Shown: piece after piece, positions 40,901 through 56,966 of the stretch
Numbering within the stretch: the stretch's first letter is position 1
How the letters are laid out: each line of letters begins with the position of its first letter
Source of the DNA: Krasilnikovozyma curviuscula
Lineage: Eukaryota; Basidiomycota; Tremellomycetes; Cystofilobasidiales; Mrakiaceae
Reading direction: 5' to 3'
Length of the DNA: 64,000 nucleotides
Assembly (NCBI GenBank): GCA_014825775.1
Contig: MVAQ01000084.1
Location: forward strand, 16,924-80,923
The notes under the pieces: model-generated
The model's database searches: none
Told to the model about the DNA's origin: nothing
What the model saw: the letters and a program-made list of their open reading frames with translations, nothing else
Position numbers and translations under genes: made by a program

Positions 40901-41566
40901 GACCAACTTGAACGTAACCATTGTGTGCCAAGCCGTTCACGCGAAGAATTCACGGTACATGCTGCTGGTGAGTCTACATCTAGATATTGATTTTCTGGCT
41001 TTACTGAAACCCGTTGATTGTTCTTTGCTTAGGATTTAATTGACTACTTAGAGCCCACGCTAGTCATTGTCGGATCCAGAGGCTTGGGTAAACTGAAAGG
41101 GTGCCTCTCCCACCTTTTCAAGACTTGTCCTGAATTACTGTTGCTGATCTGTAACTCTATCTTTCCAGTACTATTCTCGGATCTATGTCTCATTACTTGG
41201 TACAGAAAAGTAGCGTACCTGTTATGGTAAGTCGCCTCACTTGATGGTGTCATGTATTTACCCCTGACCTGTTTTCTCGCCTCATATCAGGTCGCTCGAC
41301 GGAGGTTGAAGAGAATTCTCAAGAGAACCGATCCTCTCCTGCTCCAACACTCTGCTAGAGTCTCCCTGGCCAATGCGTCTATCGAAAAGGCGACGACTGG
41401 AAAGGAGCAAGACGACGTCGTCGACGCCGTCGATCTGGAAGCTGCTGCTGATGAGAAGGATGCTGAGAATGAAGCTATAAGAGCTAAGGAACGAGAGGAG
41501 CACCATTCGGCGCAGGGCAAACATGGTTTTGGAGGTGCTGAACCGATCAAAGCGGATGAGCAGTGA
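37965..41566 (+). CDS. UBA-like domain plus universal stress protein (USP) domain fusion
   Basis: The N-terminus SQITSLTDLGFTERIARLALSQ, joined across an intron to SRNDVESAANLAL, has the LGF loop and third helix of a ubiquitin-associated (UBA) domain. About 450 low-complexity residues with acidic runs (EEDEDGQ, DYDDEDEDD) follow. The C-terminus is a USP/UspA fold: RRYVVASDLSEESGYAVDWA, TMTLQLSKQVNTIL, LEPTLVIVGSRGLGKLKGTILGS, the last fitting the ATP-binding G-2X-G-9X-G(S/T) motif, then SVPVMVARR and a charged tail. The link from the UBA exons (to about 38196) to the main exon requires a roughly 500-nt intron and a 9-nt exon at 38696-38704. If that model is wrong, the USP protein begins downstream and the UBA is a separate small product. 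Confidence 0.72.
38696..38704 (+). other. Probable 9-nt microexon of the UBA-USP gene
   Basis: CGTTGAACG lies between acceptor CAACAACAG and donor GTAAAG. It turns CTA-G into Leu-Ala-Leu-Asn-Ala and enters FDLADLTPF in the correct frame; the alternative donor at GTATGT leads to a stop within 13 codons. The downstream intron is then 52 nt, normal for this genome. Confidence 0.6.
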
Positions 41567-42375
41567 GGGTGACGTGAGAGTTGTAAACTACGTAGGATGA
41601 AACCTTGTATGAGCGCCAGGCTCCTAGACTCAACAGATCTACTTCTAATCAAGACACGACTCAGTCTTTTTCCATGCCATTGCCCTCCGCAAGATGGTTC
41701 CAATTGCGGCGCCCCAATTGCAGCACCCGTCTCACGCATTGCGCACTGACGAGCTTCAACGTTCTTCTGCTTCTCTATTTGGTATAACAACGACTCTTTG
41801 CAGAAGTTCTGAAGGAAAGTTCTTCTGTGTTTAGCAAAGAGATTTTCGACAGGGCGGGCGGATAGTCTCCCCCCCCCCCCTTCACTTGCCTTCCGGAATG
41901 ACGCAGCTCAGTCGACGCTCTGCGAAGACATGCGAATTCTGAAGGAGTAAGCTCAGCTGCTCCCAGCCATCATAATCTCCATCTGTTCATCCTCCATCTA
42001 TTTAGTCGTATTCAAACACTCGAACTTACGGTTACCAACACTGTAACCAGATCCAGGGAAAAGAGGTGAGCTTTCCCAGGCACACGGTCTGGATTACCGT
42101 CCTTTCTCACTCCTCTCGAACCATCTTTCTTCTTCTTCGCTTTGTTTTGATTCTCCTGGGGTCTCCAATTGTGCGGTACTTTCTCTTGTTCAACCATATC
42201 CGTATAATCAGGAAGCTATCAGCAATGCAAAAAGGTATATCAGGCCTTCTGAGAGCGTTTCACTCTGTAACAGATCACTCAATCATATCCCAAACTAACA
42301 AACAACTTTCATCTTTTTTCACTTCTACTTCCCACCACAATCATATCTTAAACCTACACAGAAGCACCACCAAAC
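41567..42375 (+). promoter_or_regulatory. PDC1 promoter and leader
   Basis: 809 bp upstream of pyruvate decarboxylase. A run of 12 C lies at 41869-41880, and the last 400 bp are pyrimidine-rich. A CTGGGG hexamer (CreA/Mig1-like core) lies near 42155. Short upstream open frames exist (for example from 42231). No other gene supported. Confidence 0.45.
41869..41880 (+). repeat. Poly-C run (12 C)
   Basis: Twelve consecutive cytosines about 500 bp before the PDC1 ATG; may be structurally unusual or simply length-variable. Confidence 0.8.
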
Positions 42376-44808
<2,433 letters not shown>

Positions 44809-45328
44809 AGTTGGACTCAACCTTCGCGCATCACATCCTTCTCTCTTTCCATCTCACATCATGCCTCTCCTTCCTGGGACACTCCTCTTCAAGAACCACA
44901 AGAAATAGACGTTCGTGTATCTTAATGACGAACAACCTTCTCTCTATCTCTTGAACCCCATGCACTCACTTCCAGCGAGTGTAGCGATGCAAGTACTGCG
45001 CAAAGCTGTCTGGCTTTCTGACGTTCGTCAGAATTTGTTACTCGCCTGCTCACATTATCTTGAATGTGGATAAATTTCAGTTTGGAGCTGGAAAACAAGG
45101 GTTCAAAACCGAAGAAAAATCCCTTTATTACTTTGTAGCCTTGTCCTGTGAAGTTCAAGACAACTCTAAGCTTCGGTCTTCCTACAGATTCATCATAGCA
45201 ACCCATCCAACCAGACGTATAATTTAATCCAAACTAGGAGGTCACCTCACTCCTCGTCATCCAGTGAGAGAATTCCGTTGGACAGTGATTACCCTCCTCC
45301 AGGTTGAAACGTAGGTTTAGATATCAAA
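44809..45328. other. Intergenic region PDC1-CSN8
   Basis: 520 bp with PDC1 3' UTR and CSN8-like promoter. No supported gene on either strand. Confidence 0.5.
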
Positions 45329-46939
45329 ATGACAGCACCTCAAGCTCCTCCCACACCCACACCAGATTCCCCCATGGCCACGCTGGATGAATCTGAAGCT
45401 CTAGTTGCTGATATTCCTCCCCCAGCCGTTCCAACCGAGGTCATCACCAGTCAAATCGCTTCGACCTCTTCGGCGAACCACAATATTCCCACAGCTCCTT
45501 CATCCGTCAGAGTCGAAGCACCACCATCACCACCAATGGAAGAAGATACTGGTCTTCCATCAGTTCCACCAACTGCTGCTGAGGCGATCGCTTTGGTCGC
45601 TGCTACTGGTACTGTTCCTTCTTCAGCTCCCCCTGCAGCTTCCACTTCCACCGTCGACGTCACTACTACAGCAAAACCAGTAACTACTCGACCAGATCCT
45701 GTAGCTCCAGCTCCATATGCTGGTCCTGTTGGTACCCCACTGCAATGGTATGCAGAAAGCTTGACGCGTATCAGTGCTGCTGTTGCGGAGAAGAAAGACG
45801 TTGTTGGTGTTTGTGAATGTCAATGGGCAACTGTGAGCGCTGGAACTTCTCCTATTGTTTAGTTGGTTTCGGGGGAAATGTTCAACCTAACAGAATCTTT
45901 TCGCTCGCTCTTCCATCAGGTGTACCAATCGTCGACTCCTCAAGCACATGATTTGGTCATTGCAGTGCCATTAGTTCTCTCAGCTTTGTATCAAATATAT
46001 GACATGTAAGTTTAGATTTGTTTTTGGGATGTTAAGGCAAGCCGCAACGACAACGTGGGCGATGACTGATTTTATGCTGTTCCTGCTGGGTACCTCATCC
46101 GATCCTTTCAGTCCTCTCGCCATCGCCTATCTTTCCAGCTTTGCTCCCGCCATCAGATCTCACAGTCTTATGCTTGCGATTGCCAAGTTGGTCGAAGCGG
46201 TTGATGAGAGAGAATACAAGTTGGTATGGGAGTGTATCAGCAGAGCCAAGGCGGTAAGTGGAAAGGCATCCAAGATCCACGCCGCTGCTGTAGAATGGAT
46301 GATTTTAATCTCGAATTGGCAATGTTTCCGAAATAGGCTATCAAGATTCCAATTGACAGTGTTGCCGAGGTCCTCCATGCACAATTCTCCGGCCTGGCTG
46401 AGTTCTTTTTGACACAGTTCCAAGGCGAGTGTGAACCGCATTTACACAAACTGTCATCTTACAAACAACCTTTTTTTTCTACTCTGTTTCATCAATGTAA
46501 ACAGAAATTCAAACAAAAAAGTTGGTCGCCCTCATCTCCAAATCTTACAGCAGCATCACAAAGCAGGAATTATCGGAGAGCTACTTTGAAATCAAAAGTG
46601 AAGAGGAATTCTCGAACTGTAAGCGTTCACTGAGATTACATACCTTTGTGACGGAACTCAAATCGGAATTCTGTTCTTTACGCTCGTCTTAATCGTGTCT
46701 TTTTTAGTCTGTAAAATGGTCGGATGGACCATTTCTGCTGCCGATGGTTTGGTGAATCCAACTCCCAGACGTCAGTTTCCCTCCAATTCTCTCAAGTGGC
46801 TATAAGTGGTTTGTGCTGATCAATATTTGTTTATTTATTTTATTCACCAGCGAGTCTTAACGAGCGAAGCCTGCAACAGAAGCACAACAACCTCAACGAG
46901 CTCAGTCAAAGAGTTCAAGACTTGGAGAGTAGAGTTTGA
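45329..46939 (+). CDS. CSN8: PCI-domain protein, probable COP9 signalosome subunit 8
   Basis: About 350 residues. The first 140 are Pro/Thr/Ala/Val-rich and disordered. A helical repeat region follows: TPLQWYAESLTRISAAV, LAIAYLSSFAPAIRSHSLMLAIAKLVEAV, YKLVWECISRAK. The C-terminal winged-helix part reads KKLVALISKSYSSITKQELSESYF and FCKMVGWTISAADGLVNPTPR, ending in a coiled-coil-like helix LNELSQRVQDLESRV. The order (helices, then I-xxxY-xxI-xxxEL, then GW-x-I-x-x-x-x-G-x-V-x-P) fits CSN8/Rpn12-class PCI proteins; CSN8 is preferred on size and the GW...V-x-P ending. Introns lie at about 45833-45919, 46006-46110, 46253-46336, 46429-46504, 46621-46708 and 46772-46851. Confidence 0.65.
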
Positions 46940-47248
46940 ACAAGTGCAATTCACTCCTTGGGTAAAGTAAATGACGAGACAGGAGAAGGGCCAGTGCTCG
47001 CTACGATCAGCTCAGAGACAAGGTTTCTGGTTCAATCTGTTCGTTTCGAGACAAATGCGATCATGCCTTCATAATGTCCTTTGTGTTCCGACTGAACACC
47101 TCGATGACTTGACTCTCATTTTGTGGCTCGTGCTTATCCCGCAAGTCATTTTCGCCGTACAAGTCAACTGCACACCAAAACCTTCTCGCATTCCTTTATC
47201 TTATAAGAAGGACAGCAGAATACCACTCGACTTTCTCCAAAGAAGTTT
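46940..47248 (+). promoter_or_regulatory. ProRS upstream region
   Basis: 309 bp between the CSN8-like stop and the first ProRS ATG. Two initiation sites in the next gene make this region relevant for transcript-start choice. No motif recognised. Confidence 0.4.
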
Positions 47249-50323
<3,075 letters not shown>

Positions 50324-50702
50324 GTGTTCTTCTACTTCGTGGATAGATTGTTGCGGCGGGGGTGTCTGTAGGGTTGACTCTGAGATTTATTCAGTTAATG
50401 ATAGTTCCTTCGCGTGACACAACGCAAGAGCGATATTTCTCATGCAACTGATAGCTGTGCCAGAGTAGTTGTGATCAAGGAGCAAGCCGTTGCGCGATGG
50501 GTCTGTGAGTGCCATTTCGCGTTTTGAGAGCAACTCGTTTCATTTAGCATTTACTGAACCCCTAGCAAAGGTTTTTCAAGTCGCTGTTTACTTTCAAAAT
50601 CTGGTAACATGCGTTTACCGCCACCTCCGGTATCCGGTAAAGCGGATTGCAGCTGAAAGCGAGGACTGTCCAACACCCACTCTGTATTTCATCTAGGACA
50701 TC
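50324..50702 (+). other. Intergenic region ProRS-peroxidase
   Basis: 379 bp, presumed 3' UTR and peroxidase promoter; nothing recognised. Confidence 0.5.
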
Positions 50703-52202
50703 ATGTCAAGCTCAAAAGAAGGAGACTACGAAGGTCAGTATCGCGTGTGTCGTAGTACCCTCCAAGAGGGATGCAAAATGGTAACTGTTTTTCTGGACAG
50801 CTGTTCGACGAGACGTTATTCATGCTATGCCTCAGCCTGGGTAAGCTCGTCCATAAATGTTCCTCCTATGGACTCGCTTTGACAATCCCTCCTCCCGTTG
50901 ATTGACAGGTATGACGACGGCTCGGTTCGTACATTGCTCTACTTGATCATTCGCGCTTGAGCTACTAGCCCTCTAATCCTCAACTATTTTAGGCTGGCCC
51001 CATCTTCGTTCGTCTCGCATGGCATGCTAGTGGTACTTTCGATCTCAAGACTCATACAGGAGGAAGTGACGGAGGTGCAATCAGGTTTGGGTCAGTTCAC
51101 CTCACATTCTTTCCCCGCACTGTTAAATGTGAAAGCTAATTGCAACTTTTTTTTTCGTTAATCAACTAGACCCGAGAACGCTGATCCAGCAAATGCTGGT
51201 CTTGTGAACGCTATAAACTTCTTGCTACCTGTCCAAGCCAAGCATCCGTTAGTAACCTGCTAAATTGCTGTCGCGAGCTTTACTTACACGAGTTCCGTTG
51301 TCTTACTCACTCAAGATGGATCACACATGCGGACTTATTCACCTTGGCAGGAGTCGTTGCGGTTGAACAAATGGGTGGTCCACAAGTCTCTTGGAAGCCA
51401 GGACGCAAAGATTATGCAGATGAAGCGGCAGTAACGGTCGACAGATCTGACGGTGTAACTGGACGACTTCCGGATGCTGCTCTTGGTGCTTCTCATATCA
51501 GAGACATTGTGAGTTTGCTGAAGCAATTTCTTTGGTAATTGTGTCTGACGAAAATTGTTTCCTACCTCAACACAAATCTTACCCGACCTTACTTCTCCCA
51601 AACCTGCTGGAACTACCTATAAAGTTCACTCGTATGGGCTTCACTGATCAGGAAATTGTCGCTCTCTCTGGTGCTCACAATCTCGGAAGATGCCACAGCG
51701 ATCGTTCAGGCTTCGACGGCCCATGGGTTGTCAATCCAACCAGGTTTTCCAACCAATACTTCACTCTACTGCTAAACAGAAAGTGGGAAGAAAGGAAATG
51801 GGACGGTCCCAAGCAGTATGCCACGACGGTTGTTGGCGTGAGTTTGAATATCTTCAAATCTTAAGGCCAGCGCTGATACCGATTCTCTGTTTGCGTATTT
51901 GGGGTCTGCAGAAGGAACTGATGATGCTTCCAACGGATATGGCTTTGGTTGAAGATGAGAAATTCAGGGTATGGGTCGAAAAGGTGAGCGCTGACAATGC
52001 ATCAAGTTCAATTCAGCTTTGATCCTGACTCAGAACATTCTATCCGCTGCAGTATGCGAAAGATAAGATGCTATTCTTTGAAGATTTCGCTGCTGCCTTC
52101 GCCAAACTTCTTGAACTGGGTGTCAATAGATATGGTAAAGAACCTCCGATGTCTGGAACGGGCTGCCCGATGGGTTACGGCGGAAAGAAATCACATCTCT
52201 AG
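50703..52202 (+). CDS. Cytochrome c peroxidase-like haem peroxidase without presequence
   Basis: Class I haem peroxidase. The distal site is [13 protein letters not shown] (Arg, Trp, His). The proximal site is [22 protein letters not shown]. Further blocks are [26 protein letters not shown] and the C-terminal [28 protein letters not shown]. The N-terminus [20 protein letters not shown] shows no mitochondrial presequence, so this is more like the second, cytosolic fungal CCP-like peroxidase than mitochondrial Ccp1. Nine or so exons occur, including a 16-nt exon at 50909-50924 encoding most of the GYDDGS turn. TAG at 52200-52202. It ends about 100 bp from the convergent cyclase gene. Confidence 0.88.
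50909..50924 (+). other. 16-nt microexon of the peroxidase gene
   Basis: Flanked by acceptor TTGACAG and donor GTTCGT. It joins PQPG to [16 protein letters not shown], as expected for the family. Confidence 0.8.
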
Positions 52203-52308
52203 ATGGGGTAGAAGAAGACGTATATAGCTTCCAGGGTCACTTAGTCACTTAGAACCCTCAATTGTTGTTACTCGTGAATAGTGTATTATTTCACGCATTT
52301 GTCAAAAC

Positions 52309-53630
52309 CTAGACCCAAACTGTCACACTGGCTCCCTCGACTCCTCCCTGCGTCGCGACAACCTCAAACCCATCCTGAAGTGTCCACTTCAGAATCCTGA
52401 CCTCTCCCTTTTCCGAACATGTGAGTGTCATGTACACCACCTCTTCCTCCTTCTTCTCGCTTGTCGCGGTCCCCGCTTGGTCTGGGAACAGAACGCTGAT
52501 TGCGTTTGCCCAACCACCAGAGCTGCTGGTCTCAGTAATCCATTCTGCTTGATATCCAGGGTCCTTAAAGAGACCGGAGGGCAAGAGTTGGTGTGAGGTA
52601 ACGTATCCATTCTTCTCTGGTGTCAGACCGCGAGTCGAAGTGAAGAGAGTGTTGTTGGACGGTGAGAGTCGCACTTCGTCTGCCCAGAAGTCGGATTCAT
52701 TCTCCGCAGAAGGAATGATGCGTGAGCCTTGAACCCACTCTAGTGAGCCATCGGGGAGGGTGTTGAAGATGTCAACGAACTTTTGCAAAGAAGTTGGCAG
52801 TCAATGAGTGCGCACGCCCGAGAAATTCATTACGAAACATTGTTGTCAACACTCACGCAGCTATGCTCTTGTACAACATATACAATCTTTCCATTTGGAT
52901 GAGGCCAGCAGTGTCTTGGACCATCGTTCGCCCTCTTTGAGATGGTTTTTTGAACTTGTTTCTCGAGAAACGAGGATGAGACGTGGAATGTGTGGATGGC
53001 GTTGCGTCCAATGTCTGCTACATAGAGTTTAGAGCCATCTGGAGATAAATCAGCGCTCTGTGACGGTTCAAAATAGATGGTTAGACTCGACATCAGCTCA
53101 GCTGGTGCGCGATCGGTTAAAGCATGGAAAACTCTCACATGTCCACCATGTCTCAATCCTCCGAAACTCATTTCTTTCCCATCTAGCTTCAGATCTCCTT
53201 CATATAGTTTATGAGTGCTCACTGGCTCCGCTGCCGTCCCGGTTTCACCCATCGCGAAGCCACCATTCTTCTTGTCGATAGTGAAGCTGTGAACTTCAGG
53301 TCCACAGGCCGAGAAAACAGCGTCTGAGTTACAAGTAACGTACCCACTCAGATAGGGACTAGCGATGGAGTTGATCAACGAAAGCTCGATAACGCCACCC
53401 TCTGATGCCTTCTTGTGTACATCGTATGAAGCCAGCGAGGGAGGATCTGACCAACATGTAGCATAAAGAAACTTCTTGTCAGACGACAACGACAGCCACG
53501 AGTGACCAGAGAAGGCTGTCTGTTTTGATTTCTGAGTCAAGGTATGGGTTGCAACGTCGAAGGTGAAGGTGTACAGGTATGGTGAGCGGAAAGTCCCCAC
53601 GATGAAGTTATGTTCTGTCGAGGCTGACAT
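52309..53630 (-). CDS. 3-carboxy-cis,cis-muconate cyclase (beta-propeller lactonase)
   Basis: Eukaryotic CMLE of the protocatechuate branch of the 3-oxoadipate pathway, converting 3-carboxymuconate to 3-carboxymuconolactone. It belongs to the 7-bladed propeller family that includes 6-phosphogluconolactonase-like proteins. Visible repeats include IVGTFRSPYLYTFTFD, SWLSLSSDKKFLYATCW, SADLSPDGSKLYVADIGRNAIHTF and the conserved RHCWPHPNGKIVYVVQEHS. Two exons (53630-52858 approximately, 52779-52309) give about 414 residues. Met at 53630 (MSASTEHNF) is preferred over in-frame upstream Mets at 53756 and 53777, because propeller blade 1 starts immediately after it. A generic lactonase is the alternative; the neighbouring catabolic genes favour CMLE. 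Confidence 0.75.
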
Positions 53631-53848
53631 TTTGATGATGGGAGGCTGATTCTGTTTGCGAAAAGGGGGAGGATGATCGTTGGCTGCGATCTTGAATTTG
53701 CCTTTCGGGTGGGAGGAGATTTCTCCGGCCAAGTCGAAGCGTGTGGGAAATTTCATCAGCACAGACCTGTCTTCCAACGACCAGCTGAAATCTCTTGAGA
53801 ATTGCTTCTCCTAGCCATCTCAGGTCACCTCGTCCACCTCACTTCAAC

Positions 53849-54807
53849 ATGTCGATCTCATTCACCTCCCAGTTCCTCCAACTCTCAGCTACAAGGTCAC
53901 TCCATCTGGTATCAACCCCAGCTGTTGACACCAAACTTCCTCCCCTGCTCCTCTTACATGGCCTGGGATCAGCATCTTCGTTCTGGACAGCTCCCATATA
54001 CGCTCAGCCAGCCATTGCATCGAGCAGGCAGGTTTGGGCCTACGATTTTGATGGCCACGGTTTGACAGGTTTCTCGGGAAGAGAGGGATCTATCGAAGGC
54101 CTGGTTGAGGATTTGAACAAAGTGGTCGAGTGGCTAGGTGTTGAAAAGGTGGTTCTCGGTGGTCATTCAATGAGTGGAGTGAGTCTCGACAAGCGATTCT
54201 GCACTTACGGTCGCCATCAACACTGACCGCAGTACGTTCTTCTTAGCTCGTAGCAGTGAAATATTCTATAGGTTTTCCTCAGAAGGTGGACTCTCTGTGT
54301 AGGCATGCTTGAGCCCTGTAACCCCAAATCCCGCAGGTAACTAACGCACAGGTCACCGTTCCAGTCCTTCTTCACCCCGTCTTGTCAATCACACCAGCTC
54401 TAAGCTCAGCGATGAAAGCGCGTGGAGACTCTTTCTCAGAATCACTCTCGTCTCGCGCTAAGGTCGCATCCACCGTGGCAGCATCGGGAACGTCGAAATC
54501 AGATCCATCAACCGTCGCGTTCATCCGCCATCTCGTTCTCTCGACAGATCCAAAGGGTTACAGCAATGCTTGCTACGCTCTTTCGAACGCTGTGGAGGCG
54601 GATCTCACTAGGCTGGATTGTCTGGGAAAGGTCTGCATCGTCGGAGGTAAAGACGATTACGTAGTGAAGCATGAAATGGTCAACGCCTGGGCCAAGGATA
54701 TTGGTAACAGTGCGTCTGGTGTGGTGCTGGATGGAATGGGACATTGGGGTGCTCTCGAAGATCCGAGTGAAATAGGAAGGCACTTGCTTGCGTTCTTGAG
54801 CGACTGA
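53849..54807 (+). CDS. Alpha/beta hydrolase, probable 3-oxoadipate enol-lactonase-like; frame uncertain
   Basis: The first exon encodes PPLLLLHGLGSASSFWTAP (oxyanion hole), VWAYDFDGHGLTGFSG and nucleophile elbow GGHSMSG, the pattern of enol-lactone hydrolases. The last exon encodes ALSSAMKARGDSFSE, CIVGGKDDYVVKHEM (acid Asp) and GMGHWGALEDPSEIGRHL (catalytic His). Between them, 54181-54407 must supply the helix after the nucleophile. Recognisable pieces LVAVKYSIGFPQKVDSL and LSPVTPNPA lie in different frames with only 11 nt between them (about 54289-54308), and no normal intron fits. This may be a frameshift, sequencing error or unusual splicing. The start Met 53849 is 219 bp from the divergent cyclase start. 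Confidence 0.65.
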
Positions 54808-55189
54808 GCCACTTAAATATGTAAAGATATACCCGTGATTGCTTGCTATAATGGTATCTTTTGCAAGGAGACCGTCTAGAACTCAACCATAGCCAAGAAA
54901 TTGGGCTTGCGGAGGAAGCGTTAAGTCCGTGGGGGTGGTTGAAGTAATATATGATTAGTCGCATTCTCACCGGCGGACTGGACGATAGATGATTCCCACG
55001 CGCCTGCCTATGGGAACCGCACCATTGGACCGGACTCGCAGTCGGCAACAGGATGGACGTTTATCCATTGGGTCAGGTGGCCATTCTTTTGCCCCGAGCT
55101 ATATGAGGAAGGAGAGAAAAAGGAGGAGCAGACGGTACTGGTCCCCACGTCGACCCACATCTCCAAGTAAACGAAGAGAAACCTTGAAC
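54808..55189 (+). other. Intergenic region hydrolase-dioxygenase
   Basis: 382 bp, presumed promoter of the dioxygenase. No gene supported. Confidence 0.5.
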
Positions 55190-56530
55190 ATGCCATCAAA
55201 CGAGGCTTATAGTAATTCTCTTCTAATTTAGCAATTCTTACTTTAATTGTATTCAAGAGGGCTGATTCGTGGTTTTTGTTCTGGTGGTCAAACCCAATCT
55301 GCAGCTGAGGATGTGGCTGCTCATCACGGTCCAGCAGCCGAACCAAGAGCAGTAGAAATATTCAGTTCCTTGATCAAACACCTTCACAATTTCGCTCGAG
55401 AGGTTGACTTGACTACTGAAGAGTGGCTAACAGCTTGCAATTCATTGGTGGAAGCCGGTGAGTTTTTTCAACAGCTTTTTGGACACCAACAATTCCTCTG
55501 ATGGGTGTCGAGCTAATCTCCACTTTGCTACTACTTTCAGGACAAATCTCCTCTAAGGACAGAAATGAGATGATCTTGATTAGTGATGTGTTAGGGATTG
55601 AAGCTTTGACGGATTCTTTAGCTCAGGAGCGACTCCTCAAAGCCACCCAGACTGGTGACCAAAAGCTCAAGGACATTACATGTAAGTTGCTCTCTTCCAG
55701 GCGCTCTTTCAGAGACTGTTCTCTGACGATGGTGACGCAGTGTCAAGTATACTTGGTCCTTTCTATCGAGAGGGAGCTCCACTGTACAAAAATGGAGAAT
55801 CGATGGTCCTCACCCAAGACCCAGAGAATGATATCCAATCCTACGTTCAGGGTCGAGTGCTCGATACGGACGGCAACCCAGTACCAAACGCCACGGTTGA
55901 GTAAGTCTGACAGCCTTCGCCTCCGACGACCTGCTCGAAATTGACCCGTGGTTGCGCACGTAGGATTTGGCACACTGGATCTCATGGATTCTATGATTCT
56001 CAAATCCTTGCCATGCATCCTACAACGGCTCTAGAATACAACTGGAGAGGACAGTTTAAAACTGATGCTGATGGGAAATACGCGTGCCGATGCTTGCGTC
56101 CTACACCTTATCCCATTCCCTTCGACTACACGTGAGTCTTTCCTCTATTCGTTTTTGTGACCTTCAGATAATTTGACTCATCAACTCGTACGTTCGACTG
56201 GAACCGCCTGTCTTCTCCAGCGCCGGACACATCCTCAAACTGCTTGACAGATCACCAATGCGACCAGCCCACATCCACTTCTACGTCCGACACGAGGGCT
56301 TCCATCCACTGGTCACGCAGATTTACGACTCGAAGTGCAAATACATCCACGCTGACTCAACGTTTGCGGTGAAGGACAGCCTGATTGTTGATTTCAAGGA
56401 AGTTGAGGGATCCAACGGAAAGGAAACAACTCTGGATGTGAGTCTTATATCATTTCAAGTGCGTAATGTTGAATTTACTCACAACCCCTTCTGCATTTTG
56501 TAGTTCGATATCGTCCTCGCGACAAAGTAG
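55190..56530 (+). CDS. Intradiol ring-cleavage dioxygenase (catechol/hydroxyquinol 1,2-dioxygenase type)
   Basis: Fe(III) enzyme opening catechol-type rings to muconates. A helical N-terminal domain (AVEIFSSLIKHLHNFAREVDLTTEEWLTA) and EMILISDVLGIEALTD match the dioxygenase N-terminal family. The catalytic beta-sandwich has SSILGPFYREGAP, VLDTDGNPVPNATVEIWHTGSHGFYD (first Tyr ligand), CLRPTPYPIPFDY (second Tyr) and MRPAHIHFYV with the HxH ligands, then FAVKDSLIVDF. The start is inferred: Met 55190 opens a 22-nt exon (ATGCCATCAAACGAGGCTTATA) joined by a 48-nt intron (55212-55259) to RLIRGFCSGG. TAG at 56528-56530. The N-terminal helical domain argues against a protocatechuate 3,4-dioxygenase and for a catechol or hydroxyquinol enzyme. 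Confidence 0.85.
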
Positions 56531-56966
56531 CCATCTGGACCGTTGTACACCGTAAAACGTTTGATTGCATTTATATGACAATGATTATGAAAGGACAACC
56601 TCTTTAAACTCGCGAGAATCTTGACTAGGTAGCGCAATGTTTCTCAATGTAAATGTAACAAAAAAAATCGCGTTGCACAAGTCGCGACTTCTACTCTGTT
56701 GATGTTGAGCATGAAACCTTGATCTTATAACTAGACCTTCTCGTGCACTTTGCTTTCAGTCATCACAGAAGCGCCCGGCACTACCAGTCGTATCTTGCGA
56801 TTGCCACGGTGAAGCACCCCTGCTTTTCATCAACAACGAACGAGACCCCTGACGGTTTCCAACCCCCTGAATCGAATGACATGGCCGCAAGTGGCTCCCT
56901 CCTCGTTCCTATCGTCCAAATCCACCTTTGTGAGAAGCAGAGGTCTACCAGCACCTTGCAAGAGCT
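56531..56966 (+). other. Intergenic region upstream of the kinase gene
   Basis: 436 bp. An open frame (56743-57057) spans its end and the kinase first exon in a different phase; it carries no kinase motif and ends in an intron, so it is not called. Upstream kinase exons cannot be ruled out. Confidence 0.4.
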
